From contig NC_068564.1 in NCBI RefSeq assembly GCF_022201045.2, positions 26,875,001 to 26,939,000 of the forward strand: a stretch of DNA of 64,000 nucleotides, given 5' to 3'. Positions 12,904 to 23,164 of the stretch are shown here, in pieces (within the stretch, counting starts at the first letter, position 1; every line of letters starts with the position of its first letter). The translations under genes were made by a program, and so were the position numbers. The notes beneath the pieces are model-generated. The model saw only the letters and a program-made list of their open reading frames with translations. It was not told the DNA's origin and searched no databases. The stretch comes from Citrus sinensis. Lineage: Eukaryota; Streptophyta; Magnoliopsida; Sapindales; Rutaceae.

Positions 12904-13689
12904 ATGGCTTGTCAAGCACTTAAATTGGAACCAACAAAGCAAGAGAAGGCTTGCTTGGCAACCTTTAAAAAGAGAAAGAACAGTTTGATGAAGAAGGCTT
13001 ATGAGTTTACAACTCTGTGCGATGTTGAAGTATGCATCATCATCTGTGGTCCAAAAGTCAAAGGCCACTCTTTGAAGCCAGAGACCTGGACCTCAAAGGA
13101 AGGTGAATTGACCAGTATTATCAGAAAGTACGAGAAGAAAATTAGTGCAGTTGATCATGGTCAACATAGAACATTATCCTTGTCTAAATTCGACGAAAGT
13201 AAGATGAGGCAAGTTGATGATGCAGCTACAAGGGCTTGCAAGAAAATTTGTGTAGGAGATTTTACTACATGGGATCAAGGTATGGACAGTTTATCAGAGG
13301 ATCAACTGAAGATGATTCTCAGCACAATGGATGATAAGCTCAAAGATGTGGACAGGAAACTAAACACGATCAAAAGAGATCAGAACGTTGTGAATAAGGC
13401 CACATCAAGAAAGTTAGAGCATGACCATTCAAATGATGCAAAATCACTTGTCAATTTGCAGCCTGCTTATCAGGTTAGTCAAAAGCTACCATCTGATTCA
13501 AGTTTCATGGAGATTCAATGCGGCGGGGGATCTGGTAGTACGATTCCATTCACCCCACTTCAAGGACAAATAAATTGGAATTCCTCACTGACCATGTCTC
13601 CCACGTCATCAGGCATTTATGATGGCAGTGCTGCCCAAGCAAAGAAATCGAATGATATTCTCAAAGATCAATCCAGCCAAGAAGAATGA
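12904..13689 (+). CDS. Type I MADS-box transcription factor
   Basis: A single coding exon of 261 residues. The MADS domain occupies about residues 8-60, with ATFKKRKNSLMKKAYEFTTL, then CDVEVCIIICGPK and a PETW motif before EGELTSIIRKYEKK. The loop after the MADS core and the absence of a K-box place it in type I. The CDVE..I..GP..PE.W pattern is closest to the M-beta group, though M-gamma cannot be excluded by eye. Such proteins act as nuclear heterodimers, mainly in female gametophyte, endosperm and seed. The start is the ATG at 12904; the codons upstream in frame are TTG and GTG. The N-terminus MACQALKLEPTKQEK is unusual because the typical basic MARKK-type start is missing, which could weaken DNA contact. 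It sits between the duplicated FAX-like genes on the opposite strand. Confidence 0.85.
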   Translation: MACQALKLEPTKQEKACLATFKKRKNSLMKKAYEFTTLCDVEVCIIICGPKVKGHSLKPETWTSKEGELTSIIRKYEKKISAVDHGQHRTLSLSKFDESKMRQVDDAATRACKKICVGDFTTWDQGMDSLSEDQLKMILSTMDDKLKDVDRKLNTIKRDQNVVNKATSRKLEHDHSNDAKSLVNLQPAYQVSQKLPSDSSFMEIQCGGGSGSTIPFTPLQGQINWNSSLTMSPTSSGIYDGSAAQAKKSNDILKDQSSQEE

Positions 13690-14273
13690 AAAGGCTTCTT
13701 CACAGGTGGGGTTTCTCAAACAATAGGACAGCTTTAGAGATTGGACAATGTTAAAAAAGTACTTTTACTACTATTCTTTTGATTTCAGTTAGGGGCTGTT
13801 CAGTGATTTTTTAGTTTTACCCAGTTTCTGAATTTATGACTTCCATTATAGATTTATGATACATCTATAGAGTAGTATATTCATGAATACATTCCACCAC
13901 TCTGTCTCACATCCGTATTGAAAATGACATTGTGATAAATTTGTTAGCTGTTCTCATATCAGTTTCACATTGCCAACAAAATTACAAAGCAACGATAGTA
14001 CATAAGTGACAAAATGCAAAAATCATACTCTAATAATCAATTGCAAACCTTCTTTGAGAATCTGAAATAGTAGTTTTAGACTTGTTAGCATCCAAACCAA
14101 TACCATAGCCAAGTCCTCGTCCGTTCCCGAACCCGAAATTGACGTTGCAACTCATGCCAGCTCCAAAAACCAGCTCAAGACAGCCACCATATCCGATTCC
14201 TCCAGCCACGCCAAAACTGTTTTTCATCATCAAAGACGAGTAATATTTTTTCTCTTCCACAACCACTAAGGTA
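13690..14273. other. Intergenic region after the MADS gene
   Basis: 3' flank of the MADS gene. It contains only the glycine-rich minus-strand open frame described next and otherwise AT-rich sequence. Confidence 0.4.
14030..14266 (-). pseudogene. Possible fragment of a glycine-rich membrane protein gene
   Basis: An open frame of 78 codons, on the minus strand, has a periodic Gly pattern (GVAGGIGYGGCLELVFGAG, then FGFGNGRGLGYGIGLD). Such Gly-every-second-residue runs occur in small plant membrane proteins, and the composition is unlike the surrounding AT-rich DNA. I do not recognise the family with certainty and see no splice partners, so a gene fragment is the best guess. Confidence 0.3.
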
Positions 14274-14384
14274 TATATACTAATACATTTTTTTCAAGTA
14301 AAGTCTTACAACAGAAGAATCTGCATTTCTGTAATCTAAAACATATCTTTTGGTAGTAGTCTTATAAAAGATCCTCAGATCAAA

Positions 14385-16157
14385 TCACTCAGCCTTGGTT
14401 GGAATCTGGTTGCCACCAGTTGCAATTTTGTACAGATAAAACCCGGTCATAAGGGCACTGCAAGATAACAGATTGCTAGAGTTGAGCTCTTAAACATCAA
14501 AATCAATGTTTAACCAGGTGTAAACAAAATAACTATGCAGCTGTTAAGAAATAATTAACGAAGCAGCTAATTTAAAAGTTTCTAATAGCACCAGTAAAGG
14601 TCTGATTTTTCAATATTTAAAGCAGCACGTGCACGGAGTGGAATTAGATTATGAAATAATCACCAAGAAATTTAATAAATCAGCAGGGGTCAAACTTCTT
14701 TTCGGCACTAACAAATGATTGGTAGTATAGCAGCATGAGTGCATTCAGAGAGCATGAACTGAAGATGCCACAAGCTGTCATAACAGAACAAGTATACAAA
14801 ATGATAAAAGATTTTTCTAAGATCCCTTTTGCCAAGCACCCGATACAAGAATCTACATATCCAAAATGAGTAATGATATAGCCACAAACTCTTGTACAAA
14901 CTTATTTTGTATAAACTGATGTGGCATGATAAAATTGGTTAAATTAAATATCTCTTGGCCCACATGATTTATTTTCATTATTTTGTATTTTCATTCAACC
15001 AATGAATTAATGTCACATCAGTTTGTACAAAATAAGTTTGTACAAGAGTTTGTGGCAGTATCATCACTTATCCAAAATACAACTGCAGATATTGTATGGC
15101 TAAGTGGAACATCAAAAATAATATCAATGTGAAGGAAGAGGTAGGAAAGAGGTTGAGAGTTTAAAAGAATGAATAACTAATTTTTTTCAAAAGTTCCACT
15201 GAATAACAACTAATTTTTTTCGAAAGTTCCACCTATGCAATTTTTCATGTTATGCATAATATTGCTTGCAATTAGAGAATGGCAATCATAATCAGGATTG
15301 GGAATATCCTGTGTATGAGAAGTAAGAACAAAGAAGCCAGATGCATCTTCCATTTACCTGATCCCAGCAACTATACCAGCTGGCATAATCTTAGAGGTTT
15401 CCATATATCGCTGTGCCATGACCGCAGTCAGTACAGCTGCACAAACTGTATCAACAGCATAAAACTCAGGACCAAATCAAAACTCTTGCATTATTGCATC
15501 AAAAGAAAGAAAGACAACCAAAAAAAATTAGTCACTACATCAAATTTTCCGACCTCTAATGTTCACAATTTCACTCATTTACTTATAAATCACTTAAATC
15601 TACTCCAATGTGCATGCTTGACCTTAATCATAACTTTTCTCAAATCCATAGATTATGAAGGATCTCTTTTCAGTTTATGTGGTTGAAAACATAGTCTTGA
15701 TGCTAAGTTGCTAAGCAGTCATTAGCTTGTTTCTCATCCAACTATTGAATTGTCAAATCAAGCAACAATTTCCCACAGGAAAAAAAATTTTAACCTTCAC
15801 AACCACACACATTAGCAAAGAACTTCAATAAGATCAAAACTGAGCAACTCTCTAACGAAGTTACTACCCTGGATCTGCAGAAAGAAAGCTTAACGCAAAA
15901 AGAAGCTAAATCAAAAAAGTCAAAAAAGAAAACCCAAAAAAAAAAAAACAAAAATTACCAGTCTCGATAACTATAGCAAAGTAAGAGTTTTTCTTCTTCT
16001 CAAAGGCTTTGAGGCTCAAGTAACCAGCCGACACGAGGAGCAATCCAGTGCCAACACCCCCAGCTAAGGATGCTGTGCTCCCTTTCTTAGCAAACCCAAC
16101 AATGCCTCCTCCGATAAGGATCAGACCGTACGGGATCGTGAAGCAAAAGTCGTGCAT
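14385..16157 (-). CDS. TMEM14/FAX-family small membrane protein, copy 2
   Basis: Three exons, on the minus strand: 16157-15959, 15445-15358 and 14457-14385, which give 119 residues with the same exon lengths (199, 88 and 73 bases) as copy 1. Differences are few: Leu to Ser in LLLVSAGYL, Val to Ala in VLTAVMA, Val to Ile in SKIMPAG, and the tail NQIPTKAE in place of NHIPAKAE. All four hydrophobic segments and the splice sites are kept, so both copies look functional. The change to Ser inside the second membrane segment is the only one likely to matter. A 201-bp MITE lies in intron 2. The family and role are those of copy 1: Tmemb_14, a putative fatty-acid exporter. Confidence 0.88.
14868..15068. 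mobile_element. Mutator-type MITE in intron 2 of FAX-like copy 2
   Basis: A 201-bp element with terminal inverted repeats of about 60 bases (left GCCACAAACTCTTGTACAAA, right end its complement). It is flanked by an exact 10-bp target duplication, TATCCAAAAT (14858-14867 and 15069-15078). Copy 1 has the single uninterrupted site at the matching place (near 9404-9413), which proves insertion after the duplication. The 9-11 bp target size and long inverted repeats indicate a non-autonomous MULE. Confidence 0.92.
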
Positions 16158-16600
16158 TTTCTCCAACTGGGTGGTTGTTTCTTGGGAAAATTTTGTGTCA
16201 GAAATGGAAAGTTTCTATGAAATCTGCCAATGGCGTGTGGCATTCTTTGGTCAAAAGTGGGATCCCCCTAAGTTACGTAACTTACCATTAACCTCAAAAG
16301 TGTGGTTGGCACGAATATTTTTGGGTTAAAATCACCAACCCCTTATTTTACAATTAATTATAATTGGCCCCAATGTTTCAGAGCTAGTCATCCCGATCCC
16401 AATGTTAACTGTCTCGTTAATTATGGTAAAGACAGTTTACTTGACTACTTGGATAATCTGATCTTTGTATTTTGATTAAGAAGCAAAAACAGAAATGAAC
16501 TTTCTTTTTCCGGTCCAAAGAGAAAATAGAAATAACGTAAATTCCTGATTTAAATTACACCATCTCAAAGCTTGCTCAAATAAATAATTAGACTTATCAA

Positions 16601-16680
16601 TAGGCCTTTGGTCCAGCGGTAAAGTTCTGTTCTCACAGTTAAGCATAATTGTAAGGTTAGAGATTCGAATTCCCACAAAC
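16601..16680 (+). repeat. tRNA-derived SINE head (tentative)
   Basis: An A-box-like TGGTCCAGCGGT at about 16609 is followed about 45 bases later by a B-box-like AGATTCGAATTCC at about 16660. These are the spacing and words of the pol III promoter in plant SINEs. It cannot be a tRNA gene because the arms do not pair. The 3' end is not clear, and the segment is absent from the other duplication copy. Confidence 0.45.
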
Positions 16681-16810
16681 TTAAACTCCCTCGATAAAAC
16701 ATTATGCATAATTGTGTGGAGTTATTTACAAGTCGTTCTCTTTTTGTGAAATGCGAGTAGAGTAGAGATATCTCTAATTTGTGAGAGTTATTTGTTTGGG
16801 CAAGTATTCT

Positions 16811-16937
16811 ATAGCATTTAATATAATATTGTAAGTCACAGTTATATGTCTGATTATAAATATCAATATAATGTCTAGTATTTAATATAATATTGTAAGT
16901 CTCGGTTATATGTCTGATTGTAAATATCAATATAGTG
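16811..16937. repeat. Two-copy tandem repeat, about 62 bp
   Basis: Two consecutive, nearly identical units, each containing TTTAATATAATATTGTAAGT and then TATATGTCTGATT(A/G)TAAATATCAATATA. AT-rich, with no coding content. A shorter two-copy repeat (TTTTACATGAGGTTTAGATA) follows at about 17360-17420. Confidence 0.75.
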
Positions 16938-17370
16938 TCTGATGTAATAGCAGTGGTAAATATCTAATGTAATTCAATAATTTAATCTGTAATCAGTATT
17001 AAAAAATAAATAAATAAATAAATAGTTAGACTTCATGTTTCAGTTATAAACAGATCTATGAAGTCTCTAGAATTTTATAAATGCTAGAATTTTATAAATG
17101 AACATGTAAATTCTATTTATTTAATAAAAAAAGTTTTATAATCCATTGATCTTAAACTTCTATTTATTTTTAAAAAGTTTTAGTGAATATTACAATACTT
17201 TAATTTTGGTATGTATTTTAATATATTGATGTCTTTGTCTTCGTCCAAATATATGAAAATCATGTTTAAATATTTAGTTGTCTATTTTTAGAAGAGCTGG
17301 AATCTAATTATTTATTGAAACTAATCTCTTAAAGGCCCAAGTGTCTTTTTCTTGTTAATATTTTACATGA

Positions 17371-17845
17371 GGTTTAGATACTTTTAAATATTTTACATGA
17401 GGTTTAGATACTTTTAACATTTTGCATACGATGTATTTAATAGCTTAATCAAGAAAAATAATAGAATCTATCAGTTACTAGCGTATAGCCACAAAATTTA
17501 AAATTTGTAGCAAAATCTTGAAAAAAAACTTAGATTAAAAATTAAAAATTAAAAATAGCCCCACTGGACCTTAGAAATAGCACATGAAATACAAATTGTT
17601 TAATGCTTGTTTTAAATTGGTCGAAATAAAAAACATTTTGTATTACGACGACATCGTTTTGGCAGTAACAGTCAGTTTTTTTTTCTTTTTTACTGCAGTA
17701 ACAGTCAGTTGAACAAATAGAAATGACAGCATTTCAAGCAGCTAGGGTTTTTCTTCACTGATGCAAATAAATCCAAAATTCCAAATTCTATTTACTAGAA
17801 AATAAAACCCAGAAATTCAGTCAATGCGATGATTAATTTACTCAA
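17371..17845. promoter_or_regulatory. Upstream region of the DTW gene
   Basis: AT-rich flank with a CAGTAACAGTCAGTT word repeated at about 17662 and 17696. The GCTAGGGTTT word at about 17741, 100 bases before the ATG, resembles the telo-box (AAACCCTA) common in promoters of plant translation and RNA-processing genes. That fits a tRNA modification gene. Confidence 0.4.
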
Positions 17846-19138
17846 ATGTTGGTCCATTTTGGAACCCGTATCCGATTACCGAAAATCCTCAATTGCCGCA
17901 ACCACCAAAGACTCAACTTTGCAAAAACCCTAAAAATGGCAGCGACTGATGCCAAATCTAAACGATCCATTTGCCCGTCTTGTTCCAAACCGACCCGTCT
18001 CTGCCTGTGCAACCGGATTCAGGATCCGGGCCTCGAAAATTCAGTGAGTGTCACCATCCTTCAGCACAGTTTAGAGAGAAACCACCCTCTTAATTCTACT
18101 AGAATTGCGAAACTAGGGCTCAAGAATGTCACTGTAGCCACCGTCTTCGATGTTAATTTTGAGGCACGGTTTGATATTAGGTTGACTGAATCGTGTCAGG
18201 AGTCAGTTGATGATGGCTTTGGATTGAAGGGAGAAAATGTGATTGGTTTAAAGTGTAAGAAATTTAAGAAGGGCTTCGGAGAGGAAGATAGCAGTTTGAT
18301 TGATGTCAATAAAGATTGTTGTTTGGGGAATGATATGAGTGGCACGTTAGATGCTAATAGTTATTTGAAAGGTTCAAATGTTGTGAACGATTTTGATGGC
18401 TTAGTTTCAGTGCAAGAAACTGAGGGCAATGGTGAAAACGGTACATTCGCCTCAGAGACTCATTGTTGCAGCCTGTTTAGGAAATATTATTTAGGTCATA
18501 AAGCAATCTCTTACGGAGGATATGGTGATCCAACTATAGCTGTGACCATTAGCAAATATGGTGTTATTAGTGGTCTTGTCTGCAATTGGGTGCTAACTGA
18601 TTGCCAAAAGCCAAATTTTGATCAGATTGTAGGCTCTCAGGTGGCTTTGGATGCTTTGGAAAAAGGATTTGTTGTAAAAAAGATGGGAAAGCGAGAGTTG
18701 GATGGAAACTTGGAATCTGAAGAGTATGAAGAGTACAAACTCGAGGTTTCTCCAGGGTCAGTGCTTTTATTCCCCAGTGAGAATGCTGTTGGTGTTGATG
18801 ACCTTAAAGCCATGAATTTTGAAGTGAAGAATTTGATTGTTTTGGATGGAACTTGGTCCAAGGCAAAGCGAATGTACAAAGAGAATCCTTGGTTGAAGCT
18901 TTTGCCACATCTGAAGTTAGATTTGGATAAGATGAGCTTGTATAGTGAAGTGAGGCATCAGCCGAAGGCTGGATATTTGTCCACCATTGAAAGCACCGTG
19001 TATACGCTTATGGCATTGGGAGACAATACTGAGAGGTTGAACAATCTCTTAGATGTTTTTGAGTCCATGGTTGGAGATCAAAGGCGATGTAAAGATGAGA
19101 GGTTGAGCAAAGTCTCCCATTGTGAGACTTATAACTAA
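17846..19138 (+). CDS. DTW-domain protein (tRNA-uridine aminocarboxypropyltransferase, DTWD2-like)
   Basis: A single exon of 430 residues. Near the N-terminus CPSCSKPTRLCLC (Cys 43, 46, 53 and 55) forms the likely zinc site of the family, and VTILQHSLERNHPLNSTRIA begins the DTW fold. LIVLDGTWSKAKRMY (Asp about 334, Trp 337) is the name-giving motif, followed by RHQPKAGYLSTIEST. DTW enzymes of the TapT/DTWD1/DTWD2 type transfer an aminocarboxypropyl group from S-adenosylmethionine to uridine in tRNA. The acidic insert at about residues 135-200 is longer than in bacterial members. Thirty residues precede an internal Met (MAATDAKSK); this basic, acid-poor stretch could be an organelle targeting sequence, so two start sites are plausible. 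A truncated paralogue lies at 32255-32761. Confidence 0.88.
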   Translation: MLVHFGTRIRLPKILNCRNHQRLNFAKTLKMAATDAKSKRSICPSCSKPTRLCLCNRIQDPGLENSVSVTILQHSLERNHPLNSTRIAKLGLKNVTVATVFDVNFEARFDIRLTESCQESVDDGFGLKGENVIGLKCKKFKKGFGEEDSSLIDVNKDCCLGNDMSGTLDANSYLKGSNVVNDFDGLVSVQETEGNGENGTFASETHCCSLFRKYYLGHKAISYGGYGDPTIAVTISKYGVISGLVCNWVLTDCQKPNFDQIVGSQVALDALEKGFVVKKMGKRELDGNLESEEYEEYKLEVSPGSVLLFPSENAVGVDDLKAMNFEVKNLIVLDGTWSKAKRMYKENPWLKLLPHLKLDLDKMSLYSEVRHQPKAGYLSTIESTVYTLMALGDNTERLNNLLDVFESMVGDQRRCKDERLSKVSHCETYN

Positions 19139-19534
19139 ATTTTGCCAACTCTGCGAATACAGTTTTGAAACTCTGCTGCATCCTGCAACCACTGAATCCT
19201 AAACTGAAATCCCTAGCATCAACATTCTAGTTAGCTCCTCTAATTCAAGTTAGATGGACATTTGTTTTTAGCAGATCACTCTTCTTTGATTGAAGGGGAT
19301 TCTCTTGTAAAGCAATATTCTTATTTTGTATAGCTTACTGATATTGGTTGATTTTATTTACCCTATACTTGACGACTGAAATTCTTCATTTTATGTCTTC
19401 ATTTCAACATCCATTTCTGCAACATTTGCTTGATTTTGATACATTGGTTTCATCTTGTATAAAATGTAAAGAAAGAAATCAGTTTTGTGCACATTGATGG
19501 AAATATAGAAAAGTACGAAGGGATCAACTGAAAT

Positions 19535-20726
19535 TAGAGGTGTTCAGAATATGATTTGATCTGCTTAATCCGTCTGATCTGTAAAAATTTGATTTGAAAA
19601 AATTTGATCCGTAAATTAGATTGGATATGGATTTACTTCTTTAAATATATAAAAATCTGCGAATTCGAAAAAAATAAAAATATTTATTAATAAAAAATGA
19701 AACATGTAAATGTGGAATTACTATTTACTAGTAAATATGTTAAAATCTAGTTACATTAACACCATATTATATATCTTATCCAACAATAATATAAAATAAA
19801 AATAATTAAATAATTGAATAATTAAATAAACAAATATAGCTTCCTAAACAGTAATAAAGAACATTAAGCCAAACATTTAATATTAGTGGTCGCGTTTTTT
19901 ATCAACATCGGTGCTCACTATCTATAAGGATGATAGAAGCACTAATTTGCACACGAAATTAGTTATGTTCAACTTTGATAATCCTTGATGAAGCAGTAGA
20001 TGAGATTGAACATAATGAGACAGATAAATGTAGCAGCTTAACTTTAATTGTATTTATTGATTATTATATAATTTTATGTTGTTATTTTATTTTTAAAATA
20101 TTGACATTTTTCTTTTGTCTTATATGGACATAGATTTTGGGAGCTGACAATAACATATTTGATGAAGCTTGATAGCATTAGATAGGATAGTAAGTAAGGA
20201 TAAATATTTATTAACTTTTTTTATTAAATAGAATATTTATATTTGCTATTATTTCAATTATGTTTGGACATTTTGATAGCATCTAAGCTCTCAAGTTTCA
20301 ACTTTTGCATGAAGTAATTTATAATTACAATTAATTTTCATATATTGATCTAAACAAATGAGATTTTTCTTTTCGGTGTGTTATATTTTGAAACTTTGAA
20401 TGTATTATTCCACCTTTATTTAAACAAATTATTTATTTAAATCTTATTCAATTTTGAATTTGATTAGTAGTAAAATTATTTTTATATTAGATTTTTTATT
20501 TCATTAATTCATGGATTGGACAGAATTAAAAAATTTTAATCAGTAAAATGATGGATTATATATGAATTGAGTCAAATCTGTATTCGATCCGCAGAGTATA
20601 GATTGAATTTGGATTGAATTTCACTAATATGTGGATTGGATTGAGTTGAAAATATATAATCTGCAAAATCATGGACAGATATGAATTGATGTCTAAACTC
20701 CAAAATCTGATCCACGAACACCCATA
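19535..20726. mobile_element. Non-autonomous hAT element downstream of the DTW gene
   Basis: A 1192-bp insertion with ends TAGAGGTGTTC (left) and GAACACCCATA (right), an imperfect 11-bp inverted repeat. It is flanked by ACTGAAAT and GCTGAAAT, seven of eight bases matching, as expected for the 8-bp target duplication of hAT elements. The duplicated segment at 32.3-33.3 kb passes from GAAAAGTACAAGG to CGAAATATGG with no insertion, so it is an empty site. Sub-terminal runs of GATTTGATCTG and related words occur at both ends. No transposase frame is visible. Confidence 0.85.
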
Positions 20727-21489
20727 GCTGAAATATGATACATGTGTTGTGTGCATTACCAAAATAACCCATCACTCATGACTCGTGACTCATGAGCCAC
20801 CTTCTTCTCTAGGGGTTTTTATTTAAATATATTTTATTTGCCAAATTTATACCCCATCACATCCATATGCCTCATGAATGTGGAAAAAGTCAAAAATATC
20901 CTTAAAAGACCAGGAATATACATCATTTCTTCCTCTCACCTCACACTTTCATTTCTCACCATTTCTTCATCTTTTGGTTTCCTCCTCCATCATCATTAAT
21001 CTCATACCTCCAATACAAAGCTTTTTGATAAACATAAACTCCTTAAAAAGTGCATTATGATATGGTGGATAAGGATAAGTTTCATCTCTTACCTCTAATA
21101 TAAAGCTTAAGGTTGGATTTGATTTCATTATAAGTATATTTGCTAATGATTTATGGGTTTTAATAGTACATTATTCATTTTTATGATTGCACAAACACTA
21201 TTGCACAAAATGTAGAGATTTAAGAACTCAATTTAAGTTATAAGTGATTAAAAAATCAGTCTAAGAAGAAGTCAAGTATAAAGTCAGGTAAGTTGAGTAT
21301 TTAGTCAAGTAAGAAGTGAAGAGAGATGAGTAAGTCGAGTATAAAGTCGAGTAAGAGTTGAGTAATTTTTAAAACAAGTGGAGTAAGTTTTTTTGAGAAG
21401 TCAAGTAACAGTTGTGTAATTTCTTAAAGAAGTTGAGTACAAACGTATAGGATTCTGTAATATTGTCTTGATCAATTGTGTCTTAAACA
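20727..21489. other. Intergenic region
   Basis: The first 90 bases match the segment just upstream of the CAF-like gene (33230-33305), including ATTACCAAAATAACCCAT and CATGAGCCACCTTCTTCTCT. Beyond that there is AT-rich sequence with an irregular AAGTCGAGTA/AAGT.GAGTAAG repeat near 21260-21440. No gene is supported. Confidence 0.5.
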
Positions 21490-22450
21490 AAGGTAGGAAT
21501 GAGACCTTGATTAATGTCAATTACATCTATGGGAATCTCAACATATTCCTCTTCAAAGACAAAGTCTCTCACTGTATCCCCCCTGCCCCAAACTTGACAT
21601 CCTGAAGAACCGCACATTTCTAGACTTGAAAATCAACTTAGTCATGGATCATAAAACTTGTACCTCCCGGATCTTTCTAAGTATCTAATAAAAAAACAAC
21701 TCATTGTCTTTAAGTCTAGTTTCTTCTCATTAGGTCTGTAAGGCCTTGTCTCAGCTAAAAATTCCCAAACATACAAGTGTTTTAAACTAGACTCCTTGCC
21801 CGTCCAAAGTTCGTAACGGGTTTTAACAGTCGCTTTAGTTGTAATCCTATTAAGGATATATGCTACAATATTAAGCACTTCTGCCCAGAGTGATTCAAGT
21901 AAAGTAGAATGAAAAATCATACTCTTTACCATGTCCTTAAATATCATGTTTCATTTTTCAGCAACATCATTCATAGTAGATGAACTCGGTATAATGTATT
22001 GTGGAATGATACCGCATTCCTTAATGAACTTAGCAAACGGTCTTGGACATTGTTCATATGAACCATCATACCTACTGTAGTATTCACCATCATAGTCAGA
22101 TCTGACTTTTTTTTATGCTTTTGCTGAGTTGATTCTCAACTCCAGTTTTAAATTTTTTAACATATCCAAGGACTATGACTCTTCATAGAGGAGATATATA
22201 AGCATATCTAGAAAAATCGTTTATGAATGTCATAAAATATTATTGACCATTCCGAGTAGCCATTGGGAATGGCCCACAAATATCTATATGTATGAGTTCT
22301 AAGACGTCCAAAGTCATGTTAGCTTCAAATCTCCTTTTATTAGTTTGTTTCTCCTTGACACGGTTAACACAAATATAAAAATCTATAAAATCTAAGAGGT
22401 CGAGAATTTTATTCGTCATAAGTCTCTCTATTCTCCGTCTGGAGATATGA
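21490..22450 (-). mobile_element. Ty1/copia retrotransposon fragment (fossil)
   Basis: An internal piece of a copia polyprotein on the minus strand. It is recognised by the integrase core (HIDICGPFPMAT, then FINDFSRYAYI) and the downstream integrase text (ESLWAEVLNIVAYILNR, YELWTGKESSLKHL). No long terminal repeats were seen at either side. It is broken, with several breaks, and clearly old. Confidence 0.75.
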
Positions 22451-23164
22451 GTTAATCTTTTGTGTTATAACGATTTTCTGTTTGTACCTCATGTACTGAA
22501 TTACAATGATTCAGTAAATGAAGCAATCATATCAATTAAATAAATAATATCATTGCCTGACAAAGAATAGGAATTGACCAATTTTGAATCATCAAACAAA
22601 CTGAATTTTTCATTTCCAAATGAATAAGGTCTTACCTATCAACCTAGACTTTTGAGTTAAGTGATGTTTTTAATATGACATAAGAGCCAAGCCCTTAAGT
22701 TTGATTCCTCTACATGCAATCTCTTTTAATTATTTATATTTAATTTCCTGACTCACTTTTGAGTTCCTATCTTTCGACCTATTTTCGAGTTTCTATCTTA
22801 TATCTTAGTCCATATTTGACGTGGGAGGGGATTGTTAACACTAGTCCTAAAAATTATTGTTGCGCTCTTAACTATTAGCTTAAGCTTTTTGGCCATGTGG
22901 TTTCTCTAAGCTCTTGAGTTAAGCAATTTTTCTAATGTGTATTAATAGTCATCTATTAGCGAACCACCGAGGTAAATCACTTGAGTTCAAGTTCCCGTAG
23001 CTAGTGAGCATAATTGGAAAACAGATAGTTATGTTAGGAAGAGTTCAAGTCCTCTCGTGTGTATGTTTTTTTGAATATCTTATGGAAGCAAATTCGACTC
23101 ATTTTGGCCAGATATCTGGGGCTGCATTAGCATTACAAATTTCTGATATAATATCGTAGATTGA
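22451..23164. other. Intergenic region
   Basis: AT-rich sequence between the copia fragment and the MLO pseudogene. A TTGAGTTCAAGTTCCCG word near 22980 is SINE-like but isolated. I see no gene. Confidence 0.4.

Larger units (their letters stand above)
14274..17370. repeat. Segmental duplication, copy 2 (FAX-like gene and flanks)
   Basis: Direct-orientation partner of 8837-11935. Insertions private to this copy are the MITE at 14868-15068 and the SINE-like and AT-repeat segment at about 16590-16990. The homology resumes beyond it, with the AAACATGTA(A/G)ATTCTATTTA region and the TTAATATTTTACAT region present in both copies. Confidence 0.8.

Noticed and set aside
16601-16680. Possible tRNA gene
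   Set aside because: A- and B-box words are present but acceptor and anticodon arms do not pair; a SINE head fits better.
22900-23090. Second tRNA-like SINE
   Set aside because: A single B-box-like word (GAGTTCAAGTTCCC) without a spaced A box is not enough.
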